Under the pieces are notes generated by a model. It was not told the origin of the DNA. It ran no database searches and was given only the letters and a program-made list of their open reading frames with translations. This document shows positions 35,527 to 44,763 of a stretch of 64,000 nt of DNA, piece by piece. The stretch's first letter is position 1. Every line of letters starts with the position of its first letter. Source of the DNA: an uncultured Mucilaginibacter sp. (GTDB lineage Bacteria; Bacteroidota; Bacteroidia; Sphingobacteriales; Sphingobacteriaceae); assembly GCA_913775265.1 (NCBI GenBank), contig CAJYJH010000010.1, forward strand, positions 62,001 through 126,000. The letters are read 5' to 3'. The position numbers were made by a program, and so were the translations under genes.

Positions 35527-36736
35527 GAACTTGGTTTATCATTGATTGATACTGGCTTTCCATCATATCGCCAATAACTTTCGAGTTATATACTTCTAAA
35601 ACTTTTTTACGGGCGGTTTTACCTAATTGCACGCACAAATCAGGATCTTTAATTAGTTTCAATACCGCATCGGTTATAGCATTAGCGTCCGAAGGTGGTA
35701 TTAATACACCGGCACCATCAGCAAGTTGCTCGGCCATACCTCCGGAGTAAGTGCCAACAATGGCACGGCCTGCACTCATTGACTCTAAGCACACGTTTGG
35801 AAAGTTTTCCCAAATGCTTGGAAAAACACAAACAGCAGAAGTTTTTAATACTTCGGCCATCGAGCTTAAGTTCATCAAACCATGAAATTTGAGATTCTTC
35901 TCATAACCTTTTAGATGATGCTTTAAGTACTCTTCCATGTTATATCTTGGATTAGGAGAATACATAGGTTTGCCCACAAAATTAAAAATGATCTCCGGGT
36001 CTTGCTTTAGTATCTGCGGAATCGCATCTTTTAATATTACTAACCCTTTGCGTATTTCTAAACGACCAACAAAAGTAACATTCTTAGTTGTTGGTCTCTT
36101 AATCTCAATATCGAGTAACTGCTGAGTTGGGACGTATGGATAAGGTTGCAGAATAATCTTCTTTTTGTTGATATGCCAGTCTTTAGCTACAATTTCACCC
36201 AAAGATTTAGAGGGCGTTGTAATAAAGTGAGCCTGTTGCGCTATATGATACTCTTCGTCCTGCTCTTTAATGTAAGGCTTTTTATCAAGCAATTTTAAAT
36301 TAAACCTTCTTACGGCACCCAAAACCATTTTTATCTTCGAAACGGTATCCGGCTCGTATCCCGGATTAATAATTTCGAGCAGGTAAGTTGGGGTATGCGT
36401 TTTGATAACTGAAGTAAGTTGCGGAAACTTCTTAAAAACCTCCAGCCCGTCGGCACCGTATTCGGGCGACTCTACCAAATCAAAATTTACCGCATTATGG
36501 CGTTCGGTAAACTTAGCAACAATAGCATGGTTGAAATTTTCGCGGTTGCTTTTGATTCTATGAACCAATAATCCATTTTCAGACGACGTGTAATCATCCT
36601 TTGTTAAAGAAGGACAAAACACCTCTACCTGGTTACCCCGTTCGGCCAGCATTTTGGTAGCCTGAAATACATAGGTAGCTACGCCACCATAAGCAGTTTC
36701 AGGAGGGAACTCATAAGAAATAAAAGCAATTTTCAT
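35513..36736 (-). CDS. Glycosyltransferase family 4
   Basis: 407 aa GT-B. The N-terminus is MKIAFISYEFPPETAYGGVATYV with the typical GGVA loop. The C-terminal domain has VTFVGRLEIRKGLVILKDAI and ENFPNVCLESMSAGRAIVGT, where the EX7E motif is intact. This is one of the most canonical GT4 enzymes here, in the same class as WcaL- and RfaG-like proteins. It lies 11 nt after the acyltransferase 36748..37347. Confidence 0.88.
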   Translation of the reverse strand: MKIAFISYEFPPETAYGGVATYVFQATKMLAERGNQVEVFCPSLTKDDYTSSENGLLVHRIKSNRENFNHAIVAKFTERHNAVNFDLVESPEYGADGLEVFKKFPQLTSVIKTHTPTYLLEIINPGYEPDTVSKIKMVLGAVRRFNLKLLDKKPYIKEQDEEYHIAQQAHFITTPSKSLGEIVAKDWHINKKKIILQPYPYVPTQQLLDIEIKRPTTKNVTFVGRLEIRKGLVILKDAIPQILKQDPEIIFNFVGKPMYSPNPRYNMEEYLKHHLKGYEKNLKFHGLMNLSSMAEVLKTSAVCVFPSIWENFPNVCLESMSAGRAIVGTYSGGMAEQLADGAGVLIPPSDANAITDAVLKLIKDPDLCVQLGKTARKKVLEVYNSKVIGDMMESQYQSMINQVHAKS

Positions 36737-36747
36737 TTTTCTGTACT

Positions 36748-37347
36748 TTAATTTTGCTGAAGCTTATCTGTTTGATTGGTGATGATCAAGCTTTCGGCAT
36801 GTTTAACAATGCTGTTTGCAGGTACCGATTTATATATTAAACAATTAGCACCGATAATTACGTTCTCACCTATTTCAACATTATTTAGGATAGTTACGTT
36901 GCTGCCAATCCAAGTATTTTTACCAATGATCACCTTACCGATGGTAAACTTGTTTTTATGCACGTTAAGCTGCTGACCGCTGTACTCATAAGCATGATTA
37001 TGATCGTAAATCTTAACGCCTTCGCCAATCATTACGTTCTCGCCAATTTCTACGTAACCCAAGCAGTTTACTGAACAGTAATTATTAAAAAAAACTTTTT
37101 CTTTAATAATTAAAGTAGCCTCTGGGTAAACTGTAAAAGAGCAAAAGTTACGGGTACCAACCCCTTTTTGTAATTCAATTTTTTTGCAAGTGCCTTCAAT
37201 GTTGAGTACACTGCTCTCGCCTAACCATGCCTCAGGGTGGATAAAAACGTTAGGCTTTCTCCTAAGCTCTTTATAGTAATTTCTTCGTTGGTACTGCTGC
37301 AAAAGATGAAGCTTTGCAACCAAAAATTTAATGATTGCCTCTTTCAT
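36748..37347 (-). CDS. Left-handed beta-helix acyltransferase
   Basis: 199 aa with an N-terminal helical stretch (LVAKLHLLQQYQRRNYYKEL) and hexapeptide repeats from about residue 75 on (IIKEKVFFNNYCSVNCLGYVEIGENVMIGEGVKI, IGKNTWIGSNVTILNNVEIGENVIIGA). The catalytic-type motif is YDHNHAYEY. Its start overlaps the fucosyltransferase gene by 4 nt. Its layout is close to 32928..33515. It would acetylate a sugar of the glycan from acetyl-CoA. Confidence 0.85.
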   Translation of the reverse strand: MKEAIIKFLVAKLHLLQQYQRRNYYKELRRKPNVFIHPEAWLGESSVLNIEGTCKKIELQKGVGTRNFCSFTVYPEATLIIKEKVFFNNYCSVNCLGYVEIGENVMIGEGVKIYDHNHAYEYSGQQLNVHKNKFTIGKVIIGKNTWIGSNVTILNNVEIGENVIIGANCLIYKSVPANSIVKHAESLIITNQTDKLQQN

Positions 37348-38183
37348 ATTTTGATCCAGTGATTAGGGATAATATCCGTTTTTTCTGATTTAAACCAGTT
37401 TTGGGGTGCTACCACCACCTTATCCTTATTATTGTTTAACCACGCTCCCCACCAGCTAAAGGTACTATTAGCAATAATATTATGCTTACATGCGGCCATT
37501 AAACGCATATCCTCATAACTGTTTTCGCCACTATTACCCTCAACATACGTATGTGGATCTTCAAAATCAATGTTTTCTTTTACCCAAGACAGGTCGTCTG
37601 AAAACACAAAAAAGTGAGGGTTTGTTACTCTGTTTTTTATTTCAGCAATAGCGGCCTTGTAGTAGTCAATTGAGCAAATGCCGTTAAAATTGACAGCTGT
37701 TTGCACAGTAACATAATCACCTCTCCTGAAGTGTATTGATATTGCGTTAACTTTAGCCATATTGTCTAAATGCACTGTATTGGCGGTATTAGGCTTACTC
37801 TTAAATGTAAAATCGTTACGTATAGTATTTTCGATTGATTTAAAGTAATTTTCGCACTGCCAGTAACCGTAAAGATACAAACGGCCTTTTCTATCTAAAA
37901 CAGACGGATCGTATATAAATCCCTTTTCCTGAACATATTTTACCGGACTGATATAATTAAGAATTTTAGTTACTAAAAAATTCTCTTTGCTCTCGGTTAC
38001 ATAATTAACGTTGAAAAGATCAAGCTCAAAGTTACGGCTGATATAATCGGCCGCATCGTCTCTAACCATATACTCCGACAGGTCTAACTGAAGATAGGTC
38101 TGGTTTTTTAAAGCCAAGCTCCGACCCAAGGCATACTGAAACATTTGGTTGCCCAACCCTCCCCAAAGTTTAACTCTAACCAT
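37344..38183 (-). CDS. Alpha-1,2-fucosyltransferase (GT11)
   Basis: 279 aa. The family signatures are all visible: [21 protein letters not shown] at the start, the GDP-fucose-binding HFRRGDYV about residue 152, and [11 protein letters not shown] near the C-terminus. It should transfer L-fucose (or a related 6-deoxyhexose) from GDP-fucose. No GDP-fucose biosynthesis genes (gmd, fcl) occur in the window, so the donor must be made elsewhere. It overlaps its neighbours by 8 nt (upstream) and 4 nt (downstream). Confidence 0.9.
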   Translation of the reverse strand: MVRVKLWGGLGNQMFQYALGRSLALKNQTYLQLDLSEYMVRDDAADYISRNFELDLFNVNYVTESKENFLVTKILNYISPVKYVQEKGFIYDPSVLDRKGRLYLYGYWQCENYFKSIENTIRNDFTFKSKPNTANTVHLDNMAKVNAISIHFRRGDYVTVQTAVNFNGICSIDYYKAAIAEIKNRVTNPHFFVFSDDLSWVKENIDFEDPHTYVEGNSGENSYEDMRLMAACKHNIIANSTFSWWGAWLNNNKDKVVVAPQNWFKSEKTDIIPNHWIKI

Positions 38184-38862
38184 CAGAATATTTTTTTATG
38201 AAAGAATCGAGGTCATGAAAATCTTTATATGAATCACGGATCCACTGATCGCTTTTATTCCACCATTGAAAATCCAGTAAAAACTGAATTTGATCTTCTG
38301 AAAACCTGTATTTCAAAACCTTCGCGGGCATACCAACAACAATAGCATAAGGCGGCACATCCTTTGTAACAATGGCTCCGGCTCCAACTACGGCACCGTG
38401 CCCAATCTTAATGTTATCCATTATAACCGCATTAGCTCCGATCCAAACATCATTACCTATTTCCACTGTTCCCATCTCGTCATAATAAGAGCCATCAGAG
38501 AAGGTAGTGCCACATTGCCTATACGGCGAATAGAATACAGGACTTGATGATACAAATGTATGCGTTGGGTGACTACCTAAACAAATACTGGTGCCCTGCC
38601 CTATAGAGCAGAATCTACCAATAATGGTGTTCATAGCAGTAGCCCGCATAGCGAGGAACGAATAACTGCCCAAAGAAACATTATGCAAATAACAATCGTT
38701 TCCTACCGAAACATGATCAGCTAATCTGCAGTTTGACAGCGTAACCCGCTCACCTATTCTTTTTTTAGAATGCGCCTGTTCAGGTAAAGAGTTGTTGCCC
38801 ACAATGCCTTTTACTTTACCCTTAATTTTCTTTAAAAGCGTTATTGCTTTCATATTTGACAC
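38176..38862 (-). CDS. CatB/Vat-type (xenobiotic acyltransferase-like) sugar acetyltransferase
   Basis: 228 aa left-handed beta-helix. After an N-terminal basic stretch ([15 protein letters not shown]) hexapeptide repeats follow. [18 protein letters not shown] carries the conserved catalytic His, and [31 protein letters not shown] the main coils. The C-terminal [13 protein letters not shown] is typical of the CatB/VatD subfamily. In this setting a polysaccharide O- or N-acetyltransferase is more likely than drug resistance. The second Met (M4) may be the true start. It is 110 nt downstream of the Wzt gene. Confidence 0.85.
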   Translation of the reverse strand: MSNMKAITLLKKIKGKVKGIVGNNSLPEQAHSKKRIGERVTLSNCRLADHVSVGNDCYLHNVSLGSYSFLAMRATAMNTIIGRFCSIGQGTSICLGSHPTHTFVSSSPVFYSPYRQCGTTFSDGSYYDEMGTVEIGNDVWIGANAVIMDNIKIGHGAVVGAGAIVTKDVPPYAIVVGMPAKVLKYRFSEDQIQFLLDFQWWNKSDQWIRDSYKDFHDLDSFIKKYSDG

Positions 38863-38972
38863 TTTATTCAGTGTAGAAAAACGCTGTAAATATTATATAC
38901 TCCTGTTACTTAAACAAAAGTATAAAGGAGAATTACAGTTCGCTACTTACACTCAATACTGTTTCAATTAAT

Positions 38973-40232
38973 TTAACCCTTTACCCATTCTACTGGTACA
39001 ATAACCTTACCCAAGGCTGAATTTGTATGGTACTGGCTAAAATCGCTACCGCTGTCTTCAATAGTCAAACTCAGGTCGGTATCTAACTTATCAACAAACC
39101 GGTTATTCGGAATATGTAATACCGGCTGTACGTTATATTGCGAAGCAATTAGTGTATTAGGCGGAATAGTAGCACGTACAGTAATTGTATCTTTTTGTTG
39201 ATCTTCTTTACTTATATCGAAATGTGAAGAAAACAGAGCAACATCATAAGTATCTTTTACAATAATGCTTAGTGTTAAGCTTTGAATGTAGTCCCGATTT
39301 ACGATCTGGAACTCTAATACCGCCTCTTCATTAAATAAATATGTGCCTCCGTTGTGATCAACACCGTTTTGCTTGAAGTTTATTTTAGAGAAGTAAGTTT
39401 CCGGCTTAGGTGTTGTGTTAGAATAAGAACTCTCCTGGTTACTGCTCGATACGTAATTGCTTAAAATGGCATCGATATCGCCGGTGCTGTGTACCGTTCC
39501 GTTTCGTAGATACATACCCTTGTTACACAACTGAGCAATACTACCCATGTTGTGGCTCACAAACAAAACGGTACGGCCTTCGCCTTTACTTACGTCACCC
39601 ATCTTGCCCAAGCATTTCTTTTGGAACTCGGCATCACCAACAGCAAGCACCTCGTCAACAATCAAAATTTCAGACTCTAAGTGAGCCGCTACCGCAAAAG
39701 CCAAACGCACATACATACCTGATGAGTAGCGTTTAACTGGGGTGTCAATATAACGCTCTACACCAGCAAAATCTACAATTTCATCAAACTTACGTTTAAT
39801 CTCATGCTTACGCATCCCTAATATGGCACCATTCAAATATATATTGTCTCGTCCGCTCAGGTCCGGATGGAAACCTGTACCCACTTCTAACAAACTGGCA
39901 ATACGCCCTTTTACTTTAACCGAGCCGGTAGTAGGAGCCGTAACCTGGCTTAAAACCTTCAGAAGCGTGCTTTTCCCTGCTCCATTACGTCCAATTACAC
40001 CAACAGCATCACCCTGATTAACTGTAAAATCAATATCTCTTAACGACCATACATACTGGCTTGTACCGGCTTTGGTACGATCGTTTGCTTCACCTATCTT
40101 TAAATAAGGGTCTTCTTTACCTCTGATATTATACCACCAACGGTTAATGTCGTGTGCTAATGACCCTGTACCAATTTCGCCTAAACGATACTGCTTAGAA
40201 AGGTTTTCTACTTTAATAACCGTAGTGCTCAT
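38973..40232 (-). CDS. wzt: Polysaccharide ABC transporter ATPase (Wzt) with C-terminal substrate domain
   Basis: 419 aa. The ABC domain spans about residues 1-245: Walker A GRNGAGKST, signature YSSGMYVRLAFA, Walker B EILIVDEVLAVGD and a switch His in FVSHNMG. Residues about 265-410 form a beta-rich C-terminal extension (ALVEFQIVNRDYI-like strands, VAPLHIPNNRF region) as in Wzt_C, which in O9a-type systems recognises the terminal modification of the finished glycan. It pairs with the permease upstream (50 nt). It drives export of undecaprenyl-linked polysaccharide across the inner membrane. Confidence 0.88.
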   Translation of the reverse strand: MSTTVIKVENLSKQYRLGEIGTGSLAHDINRWWYNIRGKEDPYLKIGEANDRTKAGTSQYVWSLRDIDFTVNQGDAVGVIGRNGAGKSTLLKVLSQVTAPTTGSVKVKGRIASLLEVGTGFHPDLSGRDNIYLNGAILGMRKHEIKRKFDEIVDFAGVERYIDTPVKRYSSGMYVRLAFAVAAHLESEILIVDEVLAVGDAEFQKKCLGKMGDVSKGEGRTVLFVSHNMGSIAQLCNKGMYLRNGTVHSTGDIDAILSNYVSSSNQESSYSNTTPKPETYFSKINFKQNGVDHNGGTYLFNEEAVLEFQIVNRDYIQSLTLSIIVKDTYDVALFSSHFDISKEDQQKDTITVRATIPPNTLIASQYNVQPVLHIPNNRFVDKLDTDLSLTIEDSGSDFSQYHTNSALGKVIVPVEWVKG

Positions 40233-40282
40233 ATATGAAATATCTGGTAAGATGTAATGCTGTAAATAATTAATACTGTTTA

Positions 40283-41173
40283 TTAAACTGTATCCATAAA
40301 TGTTCTTTCAGTTTTACTGAAAGTAATAGCTCCTATTAAAAGCGAAGCAAAAGTGAATATAACACTGTATAATATGCCGCCTAAAGTAACGGTGCCTTTA
40401 CCAAAAAGCGCAAACCGGAAACCTTCGACAATTGGAGTAAGCGGGTTAATGTTTATGAATGTTTTTAACATACCGGCTTTCTCGATAGACGAAAGTGGAT
40501 AAACGATTGGTGTTGCATACATACCTAACTGAACGATGAACACCAAAAGCAGAGCAAAATCTCGGTATTTTGTAGTTACAGAAGAAACGATGATACCACA
40601 ACCCAGACCAATACCCGCAAGTAAAAAAACTAAAAAAGGAATAGCTAACCAGTAAATTGATAAATTGATTGGAACACCCTTAAATACCCGATACCAAACC
40701 ATGGCAATAAGCAACAGAACAAACTGTATACCGAATTTAGCCATGTTAGATATTACAATAGAGATAGGCAGAACCAAGCGCGGAAAATATACTTTACCAA
40801 AAATTGGCGCGTTGGTAACAAATGTATTTGACGTATTGGTTAAACAGGTAGAAAAATAAGTCCAGATAGTGATACCAGATAAGTAGAATAGCGTAGGCTC
40901 AATACCATCGCTAGATAACTTAGCAATTTTTCCAAACAACAATAAAAACATCAAGGTGGTCAGTATTGGCTGTATGATATGCCAGATTGGACCTAAAATA
41001 GTTTGCTTAAACTGAGCAACAAAATCGCGGCGTACAAAAAGCCACATTAAATCCCGATACCTCCAAACTTCGGCAAGTTTTATATCGAGCAAGTTGGTTT
41101 TAGGCCTTATTTCTAAGTCCCAACGTTCGTTATCGTGGCTTTGATTGATAGTACTATGTGTAGATGTTGACAT
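40283..41173 (-). CDS. wzm: Polysaccharide ABC transporter permease (Wzm)
   Basis: 296 aa with six predicted membrane helices in the ABC-2 arrangement (for example TLMFLLLFGKIA, IVISNMAKFGIQFVLLLIAMVWY, FLVFLLAGIGLGCGIIVSSV). The cytoplasmic N-terminal region contains WRYRDLMWLFVRRDFVAQFKQTILGP, the hallmark of Wzm/KpsM/TagG permeases. It forms the translocation channel for lipid-linked glycan with the Wzt protein encoded next. It lies 88 nt downstream of the Wzc-like kinase gene. Confidence 0.9.
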   Translation of the reverse strand: MSTSTHSTINQSHDNERWDLEIRPKTNLLDIKLAEVWRYRDLMWLFVRRDFVAQFKQTILGPIWHIIQPILTTLMFLLLFGKIAKLSSDGIEPTLFYLSGITIWTYFSTCLTNTSNTFVTNAPIFGKVYFPRLVLPISIVISNMAKFGIQFVLLLIAMVWYRVFKGVPINLSIYWLAIPFLVFLLAGIGLGCGIIVSSVTTKYRDFALLLVFIVQLGMYATPIVYPLSSIEKAGMLKTFININPLTPIVEGFRFALFGKGTVTLGGILYSVIFTFASLLIGAITFSKTERTFMDTV

Positions 41174-41261
41174 ACAAAGTTAAGCGATGTAAATATTTAT
41201 ATTGAAGTTTTACAAGTAAGACAATTAGTAATAGACAGGATAACTTTAAATGTCATGTATA

Positions 41262-43622
41262 TTAACTGAACAGCTTTGAGAAAAATCCTTTTTTCTTCTT
41301 CTCAACACCGTAGTCATAACCATAACCGTAATTGTAACCATAACCATAACCCTGGTAACTTGATTTTATATCATTGATGATAAGATATGGATTTCTGATT
41401 TTACCGATGCTGGCCAAATCATTGACGATTGATAGCTGACCTTTCTCGGTATAATTTTGCCTTACTACATATAAAGTAACATCAGCAAATTTCTCCACCA
41501 ATAACCCGTCAGACACTGCACCTACCGGAGCAGTATCAATAATCACGTAATCAAATTCAGATTTTAAATAACTGATCATTGCATCCAGCTTCTCACTCAT
41601 CAGTAACTCAGTTGGATTGGGCGGAACCGGTCCTGAAGAAATCAGAAAACAATTTGGATTTGTCCAAAGTGGCTTAATAATGCTTTGATAATCTGTTGAA
41701 TTAGTGATGATGAAATTAGTATAACCATTTGTGTATTCTAAACCCAAACTGGATGAAAGCTTAGGTTTACGAAGGTCAAATTCTAAAATCACCACTTTTT
41801 TACCTGCCAGAGCCAGCGAGTTACCCAAGTTCAAAGACATAAAAGTCTTTCCTTCACCACTCATTGTCGAGGTAACCAAAATAACATTCGTTTTTTCAGA
41901 ACTTATTAAATACTGAAGGTTAGTTCGCAAACTTCTGAACTGCTCAGAAACCATAGTCCTGGCGCCTTCGGTAATTACTAAGGCGTTATTTAAATCGTTA
42001 TGACCAATTTCACCCGCGATAGGAATTTTAGTCCTTGATTCCAGATCAAATTTGCTGATAATCTTTTTGTTTAAAAATTCCTTCCCGGCAACCAAAACTG
42101 TAGGAATCAACAACCCTAGCAATAAGCCCATGGCTAACAGCTTTGATTTTACAGGTTTTACAGGCACACCACTTGCCAATGCATGCTGAGTGATCTGAGC
42201 ATCAGTTACCGTCGAAGTGTTAGAAATAGCCACTTCTTCTCTGCGTTGCAATAAATAGCTGTATAAAGATTCTTTAATTGCCTTCTGGCGCATAATATCT
42301 TCATAGTCCTTCTGAACACCCGGAACCGCGCTAATCTGCTTTGATACCTTATTTTCTCTGGATTCTACCTGATTTCTGGCTATCAGTAAGCTACTTTTGT
42401 AAGATGACAAGCCGGCCAACAGCGAAGCACGAGCATGCTTCATCTGATCGTCAATGCCTTTAATTAAAGGGTTTGCATCAGTTAACGATTGTTTCAATGC
42501 TATTCTTTTGTTAACTAATTCGTTGTAAGCATCGACGTTAGAAACTACAGACCCATTGTTAACAGTTACACTGGGAGGTATAATTTTTGTTTCCGGAGAA
42601 TTTAATATCCTTTCCATCTCCTCAACCAGCTTAATTTGGATTTCTTGCTGATCGGCATTATTTTGATAGGTGGTTTGATTAGATGTCAACGCTTCAGCTT
42701 TTGAAGCTACTTCTATCATATTATTGGCCTGCTTAAATTCTTTAAGCCGTGTTTGTACAGCATCCAGATCTTTATAAACAGCATTAACCCTGGTGTCAAT
42801 AAACCTTAAGGTACTATCGGCTGTCCTTTTTTTATACTGGGCATCCTCCGTCAAAAAATTAGCCATTAAAGTATCAAGGATAGCCCGGCCACGATTAGGT
42901 TCTGTATAATTAAATGATAGCAGAATTGAAGTCGAAAACTTATCTGTATACATTGCATTAAAGTCGCCGTAAAAGTCGTCTATAGCTTCGTCCTGAGTTT
43001 TAACTTCTATTTTAAAGTTACCAGGAGAATAATTTGGTCGTCTGGATAAAACCAATCGCAAATACTGCAGGTTAACGGTATCACCCCAACGCGCTTTTGT
43101 CATCGTCGGTTTTTCAGTATCAGGGCCAATACTAAAAGTATCGTAGCTTAATATAGCAACCTTAAACTTCTGTTCAGGAAAGTAAGAATCTTTGTAAATA
43201 ACCTTTACATCAAATGGTGCATCATCATACACTTCGGCGGTTTTATACTTGTAGTCGCCTAATATCCTAACGTTGAAATTAGTTTTTTTCACCACCTTGC
43301 TGATCAAGGTACGCGATGTTATGATTTCAAGCTTATTTTTTGAATTATCTTTTACCGGTAGGATTGATGAATACTGTCCGCCCTGCCCGCCAGACATGCT
43401 ACTGTTTGAGTCTTCGTTGATGATGATCTGTCCGGTAATACTCCAAATAGCAGTAGTTAATTTTCCTATAACTATTGCCCCTGCTACACCTAAAGCAATG
43501 AATATCACAAACAAATACCAGTATCTGAGCGCCCGATGCAGGATCTCTCCCACATTGATCTTTTGTTCATTTTCAACCGAAAAATCCCTTTCTACTGCAT
43601 TGACGTTGTTAAGCTCGGCCAT
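41262..43622 (-). CDS. Wzc-like polysaccharide co-polymerase with C-terminal tyrosine kinase
   Basis: 786 aa. The N-terminal Wzz domain has a first membrane helix (WYLFVIFIALGVAGAIVIG, about 31-50), and a long coiled-coil periplasmic region runs to about 505. The second helix is LLAMGLLLGLLIPTVLVAG. The cytoplasmic BY-kinase has Walker A TSTMSGEGKTFMS, Walker A' VVILEFDLRKP and Walker B DYVIIDTAPVG. The C-terminal tail is Tyr/Gly-rich (YQGYGYGYNYGYGYDYG), the autophosphorylation cluster. It controls polymer length and export with the OPX partner encoded 12 nt upstream. The same operon also has an ABC transporter, an unusual mix. Confidence 0.92.
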   Translation of the reverse strand: MAELNNVNAVERDFSVENEQKINVGEILHRALRYWYLFVIFIALGVAGAIVIGKLTTAIWSITGQIIINEDSNSSMSGGQGGQYSSILPVKDNSKNKLEIITSRTLISKVVKKTNFNVRILGDYKYKTAEVYDDAPFDVKVIYKDSYFPEQKFKVAILSYDTFSIGPDTEKPTMTKARWGDTVNLQYLRLVLSRRPNYSPGNFKIEVKTQDEAIDDFYGDFNAMYTDKFSTSILLSFNYTEPNRGRAILDTLMANFLTEDAQYKKRTADSTLRFIDTRVNAVYKDLDAVQTRLKEFKQANNMIEVASKAEALTSNQTTYQNNADQQEIQIKLVEEMERILNSPETKIIPPSVTVNNGSVVSNVDAYNELVNKRIALKQSLTDANPLIKGIDDQMKHARASLLAGLSSYKSSLLIARNQVESRENKVSKQISAVPGVQKDYEDIMRQKAIKESLYSYLLQRREEVAISNTSTVTDAQITQHALASGVPVKPVKSKLLAMGLLLGLLIPTVLVAGKEFLNKKIISKFDLESRTKIPIAGEIGHNDLNNALVITEGARTMVSEQFRSLRTNLQYLISSEKTNVILVTSTMSGEGKTFMSLNLGNSLALAGKKVVILEFDLRKPKLSSSLGLEYTNGYTNFIITNSTDYQSIIKPLWTNPNCFLISSGPVPPNPTELLMSEKLDAMISYLKSEFDYVIIDTAPVGAVSDGLLVEKFADVTLYVVRQNYTEKGQLSIVNDLASIGKIRNPYLIINDIKSSYQGYGYGYNYGYGYDYGVEKKKKGFFSKLFS

Positions 43623-43634
43623 GTTGAAAAACTA

Positions 43635-44435
43635 CTAGTTTCTGAATAAGAATAAAAAGGTTGAAAATAATGATAAACCCAAAGTAACGAAGCTTAGGTT
43701 TCGGGTAAACACAACATCAGACGCAATAGCTTTTTGCTTGCTTGGCTCTACATAAATCACGTCGTTGCTTTGAAGATAAAAATATGGCGATCTTAAAATC
43801 CTGCTGCTTGTTAAATCCAAGCGTATGGTACTTAATGTGTTATTATCATTATGGCGCATCAGCAACACGTTATTTCTCTGAGCACCTATAGAAAGATCGC
43901 CGGTCGTGCCCAGCAAATCAAGTATATTGGCTTTTGGAGTAGAAAGATATTTTATACCCGGCACGCCAACTTCGCCCAATACTGTTACTCTAAAACTTTT
44001 ATTCCTAACTATAACAATAGGATCAACAAAATACTGACGGGCTTTTTGCTTAATTACATCTGTAGCTTGAGGAAGGGTAAGCTCACCTACCTTAATTGTG
44101 CCCAATACCGGCATTTGGATAAATCCTAGACTGTCTACCATATATCCGGACAAATCGGCTCCGCCACCAGCAGGCGACGCAGCCGCAGCAGGAGATGCAG
44201 TCGCTGTATTTACATTAGTTGTAACTGCAGGATCATTTGTTTGAATAGTAACAGATAGTATATCAAAAGAATGAATTTTAGGCTCGTGATACGCCGGAAG
44301 CACTATACTATTTAGTTTTGTTGAATCCGAAATATCCTGAAAATACCTTAAATCTTTTGTACTTATACAGGAAGAAAATGAGATTAGGAGCACAGAAAAG
44401 AGCAGTAAAACTCGGGCTGGTTTAAGCTTGTTCAT
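43635..44435 (-). CDS. Outer-membrane polysaccharide export lipoprotein (Wza-like OPX)
   Basis: 266 aa lipoprotein: signal VLLLFSVLLISFSSC with the lipid-anchored Cys about residue 23. The Poly_export domain begins EPKIHSFDILSVTIQT, and the SLBB region contains KSFRVTVLGEVGVPGIKYL. An Ala/Pro/Gly-rich insertion (ATASPAAAASPAGGGADLSG, about residues 78-97) interrupts the first domain. A C-terminal hydrophobic segment (FVTLGLSLFSTFLFLF) may sit in the outer membrane. It is the first gene of the polysaccharide operon, so the promoter must lie in 44436-44763. Confidence 0.88.
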   Translation of the reverse strand: MNKLKPARVLLLFSVLLISFSSCISTKDLRYFQDISDSTKLNSIVLPAYHEPKIHSFDILSVTIQTNDPAVTTNVNTATASPAAAASPAGGGADLSGYMVDSLGFIQMPVLGTIKVGELTLPQATDVIKQKARQYFVDPIVIVRNKSFRVTVLGEVGVPGIKYLSTPKANILDLLGTTGDLSIGAQRNNVLLMRHNDNNTLSTIRLDLTSSRILRSPYFYLQSNDVIYVEPSKQKAIASDVVFTRNLSFVTLGLSLFSTFLFLFRN

Positions 44436-44763
44436 TAAAAAAGTAATTGATAAAGATCGATTTCAATGTGTATCCGTAAATCCTCTGCAAGATAAATATA
44501 AATATTAAAATGCTAAATAAAAACACTTAAGTATTCAAGACTTTTTAAATAAACACGCCATGCGTTAACAATATATCAACAGAGCAAAGATATGTTTTTT
44601 TTAAAATACTTATACTTAATTATAAAAGTTATAACACCTAACGTAAATATTGTATAGCTGAGGGTAATTTAGGTAACAGCCAAGGTACACAAATTTGTCA
44701 ATTTAAATAAAATTTGTGTATTAATATACGAATCATGATATAAGATTATATTGTACATTAAAA
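44436..44763. other. Leader/promoter region of the polysaccharide locus
   Basis: 328-nt AT-rich gap. A minus-strand TATCTTTG (44592-44585) matches the -7 element TAnnTTTG but has no TTG at the expected distance. An 11-bp inverted repeat TACACAAATTT/AAATTTGTGTA with a 13-nt loop lies at 44686-44720, between the end of the histidine-kinase gene and the operon start. No JUMPstart-type element and no NusG-like antiterminator gene were seen. Confidence 0.4.
44686..44720. repeat. Inverted repeat, 11-bp arms
   Basis: TACACAAATTT...AAATTTGTGTA, a perfect match with a 13-nt loop. There is no U-tract on the minus strand, so it may be an operator rather than the terminator of the histidine-kinase gene, 43 nt upstream of it. 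Confidence 0.5.

Noticed and set aside
38176-38862. Chloramphenicol/streptogramin resistance gene (CatB/Vat)
   Set aside because: The fold is shared, but the gene sits inside a glycan locus with coupled glycosyltransferases, so a sugar acetyltransferase is far more likely.
38863-38972. TACTTTTG on the minus strand as an internal promoter before the CatB-like gene
   Set aside because: The -7 element matches, but there is no TTG at 19-21 nt and the sequence at that position is AGC, so the evidence is too weak.
44436-44763. JUMPstart/ops-type antitermination element
   Set aside because: No GGCGGTAGC-like sequence or adjacent NusG/UpxY-like gene was found.
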